Notes: generated by a model not told the origin, from the sequence alone. Positions 13,477 to 21,700 are shown, counted from the first letter of the stretch. The stretch is 33,967 nt of DNA from Borrelia turcica IST7 (GCF_003606285.1 NZ_CP028888.1:1-33967); one strand, 5' to 3'. Numbers and translations: made by a program.

Positions 13477-15416
13477 GAAGATTACCAAGAGTATGCAAGG
13501 GTGAATTTAGTAAATACAGTAGAAGTAGAAGTTTTGATGAACAGAGAAGGGAACAGACTAAGTTAGGAGCAAGTGAGATTGGGAGTATCCTTTTAGGACA
13601 GGATGATTATTTAAGGGCTATTGCGCACAAGACAGGACTTATTAAGTTTAAGACAACAGAGCAAATGGAAAAGGGGAAGATAATGGAAGGGTTATCCTTC
13701 GCCCTTTATGAGAGACAGTATAGATGCGAAATTACAGCTATTTATCCTAATAAATACAAGAATGGGGTTGATGGGTATAATTACTTTAAGAAATATAGGG
13801 GTGGTGAGTCACCTATTGGTTCTACAATAGATGGTTGGCTTTTAAAGACGGACGGGACGGTGGAACTCTTAGAGCTTAAATATAGTGAGAATAAGAAGTA
13901 CCCCGCTTGCATAAAGGATTATAATAAATATGGAAATCCACTAAGATACAAGTACTTCCTTGCTATTTATGCACAAGCACAGGCACAGATTGCAAATACG
14001 GGTGTTGATACATGTAATGTGCATTTTACCATGAGTGACGGGAATAAGCGTTGTGTTATTAAGAGAAATCAGCCATTTATTGACCATATGTTTAGCATAG
14101 CTTATAGATTCTTAAATGAATTACCGCTTTATAAGGAAATAGTAGGTGATATTATTGCTAGTGGGTGTAGTGAGGATGAATACATTGATGCTTTAAGAGA
14201 AGCTTTAAAGAGTAGAGGGGCTAGCCTATATGGGGAATTAGACGCGCCGGATTATGACTATAAGAAGGCGTTACTTGCCTACTTGCCTAAACAGAAGGTG
14301 GTTGTTAGTGAGGCCGAAGCGGGTGTACTAGAAGACTTACTTATTCAAATTGACAGCTTAGAAAAGGAAGCTAGCCAAATAATGGATACTGTTGTAAAGG
14401 AAAAGAAGGATAAGGCGCGTGCATTGCAGGGCATTCTACGTGACCAATTTCCATTCATTGATGATTCTAGTATGTATGAGGCAGGTGATATTATATTTAC
14501 ATTTACCTCAGATAGGTATACCAATATCATAGATAGACTTAATATCATAGGTATTAATCCTACAGTTAGAGTAGAAGAGGACAGTATTAAGCAACAGGAA
14601 TTAGAGACACAGCCACAGAATGAATATGATTACCTTTTTACACAAGAAGAACTAGAAGCGCTTAATGCGCCTCTTGTAGAAGAGGAAGTAGGTGAGTTTT
14701 CTACTACTACTTATCCAAAAGTCATAAGGGGAATAGAAGAGATTAGAGAATATTTAGGGGACGCGGAAGCAGAAGAGATTTATGATACTAATAATAATTC
14801 TTATACAGATGATGCTAATAACGATAATCATATAGATAGTTCTTGTAAGGAATATAATATGTCATTTTTTGACGATATAGATTATAATAATGAGTATGAT
14901 AAAGGAAATCTTTTAGAGGAAGATGATATGAATAATATTAAAGATAATCCAGACAAGAGAAGAGTTGAACAGGTTAAGTCACAGATAAAGACGCGCATTA
15001 AAGAGAGTGTAGCGGAGGGGAGTGTTAAGTTTAGTAGCAAGGATTTATATGAACTTGCGGAAGGGTATGGGGTTTTGGAATCTTATTTTGATTATTTATC
15101 CCCAGAAGATTTGTATTTGATACTTAAATACTTCCCATTAATGCCTAATCGGGATGATGATTGGGGTGGTGATATTAACTTTTATATTAGGGTTTATTTA
15201 GAAGTACGTGATAAATACGCAGAAGAGATTAGATTATTTAGGCAAGCGGAACTTGAAAAGCAAGCGCAGGTGCGATTTAGGGAGAGTGAAGCTTTAAGAT
15301 TTACGGATAGGCAGAGTAAGGTTTCTTTTGGGGCAAACAAGGACAGAGAAGAGAATGAATTTTTTGGAGAGGGTTTAGATTTTACGACTCATGAACAAGA
15401 AAGCCAACAAATTTAG
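13473..15416 (+). CDS. YqaJ/lambda-exonuclease-like nuclease (DUF244-like), 647 aa
   Basis: Starts at ATG 13473, after AAAGGAGG, overlapping the upstream stop. The N-terminal ~230 residues carry the viral exonuclease pattern: LGASEIGSIL (31-40), MEKGKIMEGLSFALYE (65-80), GSTIDGW with Asp120, and LELKY with Glu134 and Lys136 as the E-x-K metal site. This fits a 5'-3' exonuclease that makes ssDNA for the ERF protein. The remaining ~400 residues are unusual for a simple exonuclease: coiled coil (~290-330), an Asn/Asp-rich linker (~430-490) and a charged helical end. The Borrelia DUF244 family is a likely match from memory. A terminator follows at 15464. Confidence 0.75.
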   Translation: MRRLPRVCKGEFSKYSRSRSFDEQRREQTKLGASEIGSILLGQDDYLRAIAHKTGLIKFKTTEQMEKGKIMEGLSFALYERQYRCEITAIYPNKYKNGVDGYNYFKKYRGGESPIGSTIDGWLLKTDGTVELLELKYSENKKYPACIKDYNKYGNPLRYKYFLAIYAQAQAQIANTGVDTCNVHFTMSDGNKRCVIKRNQPFIDHMFSIAYRFLNELPLYKEIVGDIIASGCSEDEYIDALREALKSRGASLYGELDAPDYDYKKALLAYLPKQKVVVSEAEAGVLEDLLIQIDSLEKEASQIMDTVVKEKKDKARALQGILRDQFPFIDDSSMYEAGDIIFTFTSDRYTNIIDRLNIIGINPTVRVEEDSIKQQELETQPQNEYDYLFTQEELEALNAPLVEEEVGEFSTTTYPKVIRGIEEIREYLGDAEAEEIYDTNNNSYTDDANNDNHIDSSCKEYNMSFFDDIDYNNEYDKGNLLEEDDMNNIKDNPDKRRVEQVKSQIKTRIKESVAEGSVKFSSKDLYELAEGYGVLESYFDYLSPEDLYLILKYFPLMPNRDDDWGGDINFYIRVYLEVRDKYAEEIRLFRQAELEKQAQVRFRESEALRFTDRQSKVSFGANKDREENEFFGEGLDFTTHEQESQQI

Positions 15417-15463
15417 TTTAATATAAGTCTCTTAAACTTACTTTTTAGTTTACTTTTTTTAAC

Positions 15464-15494
15464 AAAAAAAATACGCCTTATGGCGTATTTTTTT
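15464..15494. terminator. Bidirectional terminator between recombination and terminase operons
   Basis: AAAAAAAATACGCC (15464-15477), loop TTAT, then GGCGTATTTTTTT (15482-15494). The stem ends both the plus-strand exonuclease transcript and the minus-strand terminase transcript. Confidence 0.9.
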
Positions 15495-15520
15495 GTATAT
15501 ATTTTTCTTTTAAAAAAAAA

Positions 15521-16879
15521 TTAGTAGTATTTAATTTTAGTAAAGTGAGTTTGCTTTTCCTTACTACTTCCCATAAGAAGCAAGTAAGCATTAGCTAGTG
15601 AATCAAGAGCATCGTCACAAGTCTTAGAATCACCCTTATAAGCATAAATATCATTAATAACGGTCTTATCGATATCTTTAAGAAATTCTAATAATTTACC
15701 ATTGAATATGGGAATAAGGGAACAAATACGGTTAAATTTATTTGAAATAGGACGAACAGGTACTATTTTAAATAGAGTATTATCGCATTGCCCCCGCAGA
15801 CTTATTAAAGTTTGTGTTAGTCTTCCAACACCCTTAACACTATCTCTATCTTCTATAAAAAGAAGCCTTACATTAAACCCATCAATGATAGTCTTAATCC
15901 TATACAAAATATCATCATCATAAACAGGGCGTTTGTCTTGATAAATGTATGCATATAACTTATCCTTGTGTTTTTCTAGTATGCAAATAGCAGTATTATC
16001 ACCACCAACGGTAAAAGCAGGGTCAATATAGCAAATGGGTGCACTAAATTTATAATCATCGCTAAATTCTATTTGATGAAAAATAGAACAATCACTAGCA
16101 ACCCATTCACCCAAAAGCACACGGGCTCTGTATGTTGGTAGATGTTCATATGTTATCTCTTGTTCACGAATAAAATCACTAGCAAGTGTAGCATTATCAT
16201 AAGTTGTAAAGTTGTATGTCTTATAAATTTTTGTTTGGTCAATATAATCAGTTTTAAAGAAATGAGTAGGGAAATCGGGGTTAGTATCAAAAATAGCTGT
16301 TCTACTGCCTATTCTAAGTCTCTTTAAAGCCTCTTGAATAACTTCTTGACTAAGCGTAGTGGCCTCATTAATAAACATTAATGCGCTATTAGAACCCCTA
16401 AGTCTTTTAAAGTCACTAATCTTATCACCACCATAAAGATTAACTCTTAATGAGTCAATTAAAATAAATGAAGTGTTTTGCTTTTTCCTCTCATAGGGAA
16501 TATGAAGTAAGTCACAAATCGTTTCTATTTCACCTAAGATATTAACCTCTATTGAATTTTGTGAATTACCCATGATAAAGTTATTAACATTTTTTGCATA
16601 AAAAGCTCTGTTTTCTAATAAATTTTTAATAAAAAGGTAGCAAGCAAGGAATGTCTTCCCACTAGCAATTCCACCGTTTAATATAATCTTATTGTGTCCA
16701 TGCGTCCTAATAGAATCTAGTACTTCCTTCTGTTTAGGAAGTAAATTATTAGACTCAAATAAACCAAAATCAATGTGCCTAGAGCCACTACCCGCAGGAA
16801 TATTTTCAAATATGCGCCTGTATTTGCTTGCCATCTTATTGGGAAACAAATACAAGAGCTTTTCTAGTTTTAAGTTCAC
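15521..16879 (-). CDS. terL: Terminase large subunit
   Basis: 452 residues, GTG start at 16879, 20 bases after the small-subunit gene; no ribosome site is visible, so translational coupling is possible. ATPase motifs: Walker A GGIASGKT (residues 69-76) and Walker B ALMFINEA (166-173, catalytic Glu172). The RNase H-like nuclease shows YIDPAF (Asp286), LFIEDRD (340-346) and a C-terminal CDDALDSLANA (~424-434), the three acidic clusters expected of TerL. It packages DNA into the prohead through the portal. It resembles the PBSX-type terminase of cp32 (BBP42-like). Its orientation is opposite to the portal and capsid genes. Confidence 0.93.
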   Translation of the reverse strand: MNLKLEKLLYLFPNKMASKYRRIFENIPAGSGSRHIDFGLFESNNLLPKQKEVLDSIRTHGHNKIILNGGIASGKTFLACYLFIKNLLENRAFYAKNVNNFIMGNSQNSIEVNILGEIETICDLLHIPYERKKQNTSFILIDSLRVNLYGGDKISDFKRLRGSNSALMFINEATTLSQEVIQEALKRLRIGSRTAIFDTNPDFPTHFFKTDYIDQTKIYKTYNFTTYDNATLASDFIREQEITYEHLPTYRARVLLGEWVASDCSIFHQIEFSDDYKFSAPICYIDPAFTVGGDNTAICILEKHKDKLYAYIYQDKRPVYDDDILYRIKTIIDGFNVRLLFIEDRDSVKGVGRLTQTLISLRGQCDNTLFKIVPVRPISNKFNRICSLIPIFNGKLLEFLKDIDKTVINDIYAYKGDSKTCDDALDSLANAYLLLMGSSKEKQTHFTKIKYY

Positions 16880-16899
16880 ATAATTATTATAACAATAAT

Positions 16900-17571
16900 T
16901 TATAAATTATCGCTATAAAGGTAATTCTTAACTATTTGTTTAAATTCCTTGTCATTAAGTGTAGAAGTGTAGTATTGCTTCTCTATAGCAAGGCGTTTTA
17001 AAAGGATTGTTTCTCTAAAAGTTAACCGGTACCGTTCTATCTCTTCACACAGTTGTTCCTTCTCTACTAAAAGCTTACTACGGTCTTCTACGCTATGATA
17101 AGCATTACGCAAAGCCTGTTCTACCCTAGCAAGGTCAGCACACAACACATTATACACTTGTTCCTTAATAACAACTTCACGATACTTCTCATCAAAAAAA
17201 AGATTGCTTATAAGTCTATTAATCTCTACCTTTAAAGTATCAACACTAGCAAGTTTCTTTAAAGCAGTGCTAGTAGTAATACTACTCAAAACATCAACAT
17301 CCTCATCGCTACTGCTACAACGCAAAACATGGTCAATGTTATTTGTGTTTAAAAGACAACTGTCACAATCACTACCACTTCCTTTACTAGAATTAATATT
17401 GCTTAAAATAACATCTTGTGTAGCCCGTAAAGCGCGCCGGCACTTGCCCATAGCCTTGCTTACAGTAGAGTAGCTAACCTTCTCTATCCGTGCAATATCG
17501 CCAATGCTAATCTCACCCCTAATAAAAGGTTTATAATATTTTAAATATTTACCTTTATAAATTTTTTTCAT
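16900..17571 (-). CDS. terS: Probable terminase small subunit
   Basis: 223 residues, ATG at 17569-17571. The N-terminus has a helix-turn-helix (ISIGDIARIEKVSYSTVSKA, residues ~17-36) fitting a DNA-recognition domain, and the C-terminal half is coiled coil (NAYHSVEDRSKLLVEKEQLC, ERYRLTFRETILLKRLAIE). A Ser/Asp/Cys-rich linker joins the two. HTH plus oligomerising helices, immediately upstream of TerL, is the usual TerS layout. The call rests on this layout rather than a motif match. Confidence 0.75.
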   Translation of the reverse strand: MKKIYKGKYLKYYKPFIRGEISIGDIARIEKVSYSTVSKAMGKCRRALRATQDVILSNINSSKGSGSDCDSCLLNTNNIDHVLRCSSSDEDVDVLSSITTSTALKKLASVDTLKVEINRLISNLFFDEKYREVVIKEQVYNVLCADLARVEQALRNAYHSVEDRSKLLVEKEQLCEEIERYRLTFRETILLKRLAIEKQYYTSTLNDKEFKQIVKNYLYSDNL

Positions 17572-17647
17572 AAAAATCTAGTTAAAATATTAACACAAAT
17601 TAGCTAAATTACTAGAAAATATGTCACTTGTATAGAGAGTGTGTTTT

Positions 17648-18106
17648 TTAAAAGGCATTAATACTTAAGTATGAAAATACTCTTTTTGATACATTCCGAG
17701 ATTTAATTTTACGACTTGCCATATCTCTACTGTCATAAAGAGTAAGTTTTCCCTTCCTTGCTATATGATGAACAGTATCAAGAGAGGTGATATAGACTTC
17801 ATAAATAGTAAATTCATTTTCACTCACAGGATTTAGTACACGCTCATAGCGGTAATGAGGTCTAATAAACCCAAAATATTCTAAGATAAGACATGGTGAT
17901 TTAGGAAGTGAACTCTTATCCAGATATCCCTTCTTTACAAATAGATAATAATATTCATTAACATTTTTTACTTTAAAATCAATTGTTTTTGTAAAATAAT
18001 TGACATAGAAGAGCAGTGATAAATAATATCCACCCAATCTTCTTATATTAGGATTTAGCTTAGTGTTATATTGTGTAATACGCGTTATTTGATTAAACAT
18101 GCTCAT
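17648..18106 (-). CDS. DUF261-like protein, possible papain/C39-like fold
   Basis: 152 residues, overlapping the end of the upstream gene by 14 bases. The sequence LGGYYLSLLFYVNYFT, then YYYLFVKKGYLDKSSLPKSP, ILEYFGFIRPHYRYERV and HHIARKGKLTLYDSRD recalls the Borrelia DUF261 family, whose end has the His...Tyr-Asp-Ser pattern seen in C39-like folds. The Cys that a peptidase would need at the start (GGYYLSLL) is not present, so it is probably not an active protease. It belongs to the terminase operon. Confidence 0.5.
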   Translation of the reverse strand: MSMFNQITRITQYNTKLNPNIRRLGGYYLSLLFYVNYFTKTIDFKVKNVNEYYYLFVKKGYLDKSSLPKSPCLILEYFGFIRPHYRYERVLNPVSENEFTIYEVYITSLDTVHHIARKGKLTLYDSRDMASRKIKSRNVSKRVFSYLSINAF

Positions 18107-18644
18107 CTGTTTTATATTGCTTATAATAATTTCTTAGAGCCACTAATACCTTAATAAGTGTTTCTTTACTTAAAATCTCTTCGTGTACTATTTCCTTTAT
18201 TGTATTAATAAAAGAAATTTTATTAAAATTATTGCCTACAATTAAATCATCATTCCTAATTTCTAGTATTCCTAATGTATTTGTAAATAGGGAATATGTT
18301 TTAGGTGAAATTTTTCTACTAAGTAAGTCAAAACACTCATTAAAAAGCAAAATAGCATCATTGGGCGTAAAGAATAAATCATATCTTGTATCACCATATT
18401 TATTTGCTAAATTAAGCACTTCCCTTACCTTTTCTTGATTAAGACAAGTAAATTCATAAACAACAGGTTCACTAAGAGAAGCTAAAAATTCAACTCTCTC
18501 TTTTAGATACATAAGTTTGATAAGGTTAGGAAGTCCTTTAATAAAATCTATTGCTATGTCTTGTAGCGATAGATTTTTGCCTTGCTTTAAAAGGCAAGCT
18601 TGTGTGTAAGTAGAGTAGAATAAGTTTTTTTGTGTTGCTAGCAT
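18093..18644 (-). CDS. Unknown protein of the terminase operon, 183 aa
   Basis: Starts at ATG 18642-18644 with AAGGA about ten bases upstream and overlaps the next gene by 14 bases. The protein is helical and rich in Leu, Asn and Lys (LSLQDIAIDFIKGLPNLIKL, LFNECFDLLSRKISPKTYSL). No membrane segment or known motif is seen. Tight overlap shows that it is co-translated with the DUF261-like gene. Confidence 0.7.
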   Translation of the reverse strand: MLATQKNLFYSTYTQACLLKQGKNLSLQDIAIDFIKGLPNLIKLMYLKERVEFLASLSEPVVYEFTCLNQEKVREVLNLANKYGDTRYDLFFTPNDAILLFNECFDLLSRKISPKTYSLFTNTLGILEIRNDDLIVGNNFNKISFINTIKEIVHEEILSKETLIKVLVALRNYYKQYKTDEHV

Positions 18645-18655
18645 AATAATAATCC

Positions 18656-18859
18656 TTATTTAGAGTTAATAGTGTTTTTAGTACTACCCTTAACTAAATA
18701 TTCAAATTCTTTTAGTCTCTTTAAGTATTCTTTTTGTTGCCTGTGTTTTTTATCAACTTTAAGTAAAATTTTTCTTATATTTAAAGACAGAATAAGTAGA
18801 CAGAAAATAAGAGATAGGAAACTTAAAAAAAGTCCTAAAAGAGTAACTAAATCTACCAT
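18656..18859 (-). CDS. Small membrane protein, first gene of the terminase operon
   Basis: 67 residues, ATG at 18857-18859 after GGGGATT. The N-terminus is a membrane helix (LVTLLGLFLSFLSLIFCLLIL, residues ~4-24), followed by a basic coiled-coil tail (RKILLKVDKKHRQQKEYLK). The shape is that of a small phage membrane protein, possibly a holin-like or anchor protein, but no family is recognised. A TATAAT (18882-18887) 23 bases upstream of the start is the likely operon -10; its -35 is poor. Confidence 0.65.
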   Translation of the reverse strand: MVDLVTLLGLFLSFLSLIFCLLILSLNIRKILLKVDKKHRQQKEYLKRLKEFEYLVKGSTKNTINSK

Positions 18860-18881
18860 ACATAATCCCCATTGTATGCAT

Positions 18882-18887
18882 ATTATA
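18882..18887 (-). promoter_or_regulatory. Probable -10 of the terminase operon promoter
   Basis: TATAAT on the minus strand, 23 bases before the first ATG of the operon. No good -35 is seen at 16-18 bases, so an activator or a phage-specific factor may be needed. Confidence 0.4.
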
Positions 18888-18927
18888 ACACTTTTTGTTA
18901 CATAAATAGATATAAGTGTTTTATAAT

Positions 18928-19002
18928 GGTATAGAGTTTAGAATCTCTTATTTAAGGTATGGCATTAATGAGTAGAGTTTTTTTTGAAACTCTACTTTTT
19001 TT
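18928..19002 (+). ncRNA. Possible short plus-strand RNA with intrinsic terminator
   Basis: TATAAT (18922-18927) on the plus strand precedes ~70 bases that end in a strong terminator: GTAGAGTTT (18972-18980), loop, AAACTCTAC (18987-18995) and seven T. TAGAGTTT also occurs at 18932-18939, so the right terminator arm has two possible partners. Neither neighbouring gene reads in this direction, so the terminator needs a transcript of its own. The -35 (TTACAT, 18 bases away) is weak. Confidence 0.35.
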
Positions 19003-19025
19003 ATTTTGATTTTAATATCAGTGTT

Positions 19026-19049
19026 GAATTTTTTGTCTAAGACAAAAAA
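19026..19049. terminator. Terminator at the end of the 19037-19930 gene
   Basis: AATTTTTTGTC, TAA and GACAAAAAATT form a perfect 11-base stem. It contains the last codons and the stop of the minus-strand gene. Confidence 0.7.
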
Positions 19050-19930
19050 TTGTTATTTTTTAACAATTCTAAATATCCATTTGAATCGGGACCATAGATT
19101 TCGATTATTTCTATGTTTAAAACATATTGTTTCATTTCTTCATCTTTTGGTAAATATTTTGCTTTTATTAAATATTCTGTATTTTGTTGAAGTTTATTCA
19201 TAATATTTTTAATATTATTACTATCATGATTTGTAACTTCAAATTCAGTAAATTTATCGAAGGAATAACCTACAAAAGAGGATTTATTTTTTATTAAATT
19301 TTTTAGTATTAGGCGAGACGCTTTAAGTTTATCAAAATATCCTTCAATGTAAATTATATCGTTTTCTTTAATTTTGCCATTTATAAAGTGATCTTTAAGG
19401 GTAATTAACGAAAACGGGTTGTTTTTAATCAGTCCATTAAGTTTTTCAAGTTTTTCGTATTCTTCATTTTTTTTCTTTTGTTTTTTTTCAATTGACTGTG
19501 CAAGCTTGAACATCTTATTATATTCATCTGCTTTTATGATTTTAAATAAGGGCACATGATCAATATGGCTGTAGAAATTCTGTTTTAATAAAATAAATCC
19601 GTGTTGTTGAAACTCTTTAAATACAATTTCCCTATTCACTGGGATTCTGATTACCATCCCTGGATTTAATAAATACATATCTATAGAATATAAATTGTAA
19701 GAATATTCTTCAGCAAAATCACTTAAGTAGTATTTTTTGATGTTTTTTTCTTCTCCGTATCTTTGCAAGTAATAATCGTACTCTTCCTGAGTTAAGTCCT
19801 CGATTGTCAATGTGTTGTTGATTTTATAATTTTCTTCTATTGGTTTAGGATTTGCTTGAAATAATTCTAAGGAAAGACATCTTATAAATAGTAAAAATAA
19901 TGGGATTAAAAAATATAAATTGAATTTCAT
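19037..19930 (-). CDS. Exported protein of unknown function, 297 aa
   Basis: ATG at 19928-19930, with AGGAGGAG seven bases upstream. Residues 1-22 are a signal sequence (MKFNLYFLIPLFLLFIRC). A cysteine at residue 18 could be lipidated, but Arg just before it is unusual for a lipobox; signal peptidase I cleavage after about residue 26 is the alternative. The mature part contains a coiled-coil stretch (SIEKKQKKKNEEYEKLEKL, ~136-156) and a beta-rich domain (DIIYIEGYFDKLKASRLILK). I recognise no family. It has its own promoter and terminator, the usual sign of a cargo (moron) gene expressed from the prophage state. An outer-surface or periplasmic role is likely. Confidence 0.75.
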   Translation of the reverse strand: MKFNLYFLIPLFLLFIRCLSLELFQANPKPIEENYKINNTLTIEDLTQEEYDYYLQRYGEEKNIKKYYLSDFAEEYSYNLYSIDMYLLNPGMVIRIPVNREIVFKEFQQHGFILLKQNFYSHIDHVPLFKIIKADEYNKMFKLAQSIEKKQKKKNEEYEKLEKLNGLIKNNPFSLITLKDHFINGKIKENDIIYIEGYFDKLKASRLILKNLIKNKSSFVGYSFDKFTEFEVTNHDSNNIKNIMNKLQQNTEYLIKAKYLPKDEEMKQYVLNIEIIEIYGPDSNGYLELLKNNNFLS

Positions 19931-19950
19931 GAATACACTCCTCCTAATTA

Positions 19951-19980
19951 ATTATAAGCAAGCCTAAGGCTCATTGTAAA
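19951..19980 (-). promoter_or_regulatory. Promoter with palindromic spacer for the exported-protein gene
   Basis: On the minus strand TTTACA (19975-19980), an 18-base spacer and TATAAT (19951-19956). The spacer holds an 11-base palindrome AGCCTTAGGCT (plus-strand 19961-19971), a good place for a repressor or activator to bind. Confidence 0.65.
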
Positions 19981-20520
19981 CATTGGAGTTAAGCCATTAA
20001 AGTGATAATTAAATACAGATAAACTTGTTTTAAATAGAAAAAAGAGTATTTATTTTAAATTTAATTGTTTAACAATTAATTGTAATTTTAGTAAAATTAA
20101 TATTTTTAATTTCAATACAAATTCAAGACAATAAAAGTTAGTTTAAATTGCACTTAATAGACACAAAAAGAGTGTTTGTTTTTGATTTAGTTTTACAATT
20201 TTTAAGCCATTTAAATTGATTTTTTTTGTCAATAGGGTCATTTCTTGCAAAAGTGGGGTATCCTTAAAATCCCAAAAACACACTAGTACTTATTTAGCAT
20301 ACAGCAACAAAAATTCTATGAAGTAAATTAGTAGGTAAATCTTCCCTTATTCAATTCTTTTTTAGACATAAACAACTTTTACTAAAATATATTAGCGTAT
20401 TATATTAACTATTACGCTAAGAAACACAACAAAATAGCTTTATAATTAATATTAAGAATACTAGAGAGTAAAAAAACATACTAAACTTAATTTATAAAGA
20501 AGAGGTAGAAAATTAGTTCT
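19981..20520. other. 540-bp non-coding region upstream of the integrase
   Basis: No gene is seen. Very A/T-rich. It includes the inverted repeat TAATTGT-TTA-ACAATTA near 20062-20080, two loosely similar blocks (TTAAGCCATTAAAGTGAT near 19987 and TTAAGCCATTTAAATTGAT near 20202), a GGGGTATCC...TCCC stretch near 20258-20273, and a further inverted repeat at 20392-20420 listed separately. An attachment site for the adjacent recombinase is a reasonable guess for part of it. Confidence 0.4.
20392..20420. promoter_or_regulatory. Inverted repeat, candidate recombinase core site
   Basis: TTAGCGTA (20392-20399) and TACGCTAA (20413-20420) are perfect 8-base arms around 13 bases, about 100 bases before the integrase gene. 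Tyrosine recombinases bind paired inverted arms of this type. It could equally be an operator of the integrase promoter. Confidence 0.45.
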
Positions 20521-21465
20521 ATGAGTAGAAAAACACTGCTAAGCACAGATAAAAAAGTACCCAATCCTAGCAATATTATTTATTCTAATTTAAATAATCC
20601 AGATGTATTCATAAATTCATTAGCAACTGCATATAAGAATAAGCAAATTGACAATGAGTATATCTTCACATTATCTAACTTACTTAACAGGGATACATAT
20701 GCAAAACTCTTAAATCTAATACTAGATAAAGATAATCCTGTACTCATTAATGAGAATAATAATGCAGGTGAGCAAAAAAAAAGGGCTATTACTAAATATA
20801 GAAAAAAGAATATTAGAAAAAAGACTAACTTTTATATGAGTATTACTAAAGAACAAATCTTAAAGATACTAGAACTCTCTTATGAGCAGGACAAGATAAT
20901 GGGTATGTTTTACTACTTGCAATATATGACAGGGTCAAGGTGTAGTGAAATTGCCAATATTAAGATGCAGGATATTAGAAAAGTTGCAGTAGATGGTGAA
21001 TATATGTATCGAATTAATATTCATGTAGCTAAGAAACGGGGTGAAACTGTAATAAGACCCGTGCTTGTATCGCTACTAGATTTCGATAAGATTCAAGACG
21101 CTCATAGGGAATATGCACAAGCTAATATTAAGAATAGAATCTCTCTTCATAATTATAATTACTTAAAGCGAACATATCTTTTCCAAAAAACTAAATATAA
21201 AAGCTTATCAACAGATAATATGGGTTTTTTCTTAAGACAAATCATACAAAAGGTAACTAGAAAAAAACATATTGGTAAGTGTTCTCATATATTTAGGCAT
21301 TATCGTATTTTTTTAATGAAAAATAGTAATGTTCCCTCATACGACATTAAGGAAGAGTTTCATTTTTCCAATATTAGTATGGTTGATAGATACGGCAAGC
21401 CATTAATTGATAAGAAAAAGGATTATGAATTTATGATTAATGAAAAACCTTCTTTTGCTAAATAA
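20521..21465 (+). CDS. int: Tyrosine recombinase/integrase
   Basis: 314 residues from ATG 20521; the ribosome site (AGAGGTAG) is moderate. Catalytic residues of the family can be placed: Arg140 in MTGSRCSEIANI, Lys171/172 in HVAKKRGET, His256 and Arg259 in SHIFRHYRIF, His281 in EFHFSNIS and the nucleophile Tyr291 in VDRYGKP. The N-terminal ~100 residues are Lys/Asn-rich and probably bind the arms of the site. It would catalyse integration, excision or resolution of plasmid dimers. A recombinase of this kind is not part of the B. burgdorferi cp32 set as I know it. Confidence 0.88.
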   Translation: MSRKTLLSTDKKVPNPSNIIYSNLNNPDVFINSLATAYKNKQIDNEYIFTLSNLLNRDTYAKLLNLILDKDNPVLINENNNAGEQKKRAITKYRKKNIRKKTNFYMSITKEQILKILELSYEQDKIMGMFYYLQYMTGSRCSEIANIKMQDIRKVAVDGEYMYRINIHVAKKRGETVIRPVLVSLLDFDKIQDAHREYAQANIKNRISLHNYNYLKRTYLFQKTKYKSLSTDNMGFFLRQIIQKVTRKKHIGKCSHIFRHYRIFLMKNSNVPSYDIKEEFHFSNISMVDRYGKPLIDKKKDYEFMINEKPSFAK

Positions 21466-21517
21466 TTAATTTAAAACACAAAAATTGTACAATTAACATA
21501 AAAAGGAGAATATTAAT

Positions 21518-21700
21518 ATGCACGCCGATAAAGAACAAACAGATAAATTTAATAATACTGTAAGTCAAGACACACAAGACCAAAAAAACGAAGTACAACC
21601 TTCTCTTCTAAGTAGTAGCGAACACAACACGAGTCAAGAGACAAGAAAAAGGCGTCTTAGAACCAAAAAAGATTATGAGATAAAACACTTCTACGATTAA
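21518..21700 (+). CDS. Small hydrophilic protein, 60 aa
   Basis: ATG 21518 lies eight bases after a strong AAAAGGAG site, which supports real translation. The product is entirely hydrophilic, Gln/Ser/Thr-rich at first and basic later (RKRRLRTKKDYEIKHFYD), with no membrane or known domain. It follows the integrase by 52 bases. It could be a small DNA-binding accessory factor such as an excisionase, but there is no helix-turn-helix pattern to show that. Confidence 0.6.
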   Translation: MHADKEQTDKFNNTVSQDTQDQKNEVQPSLLSSSEHNTSQETRKRRLRTKKDYEIKHFYD

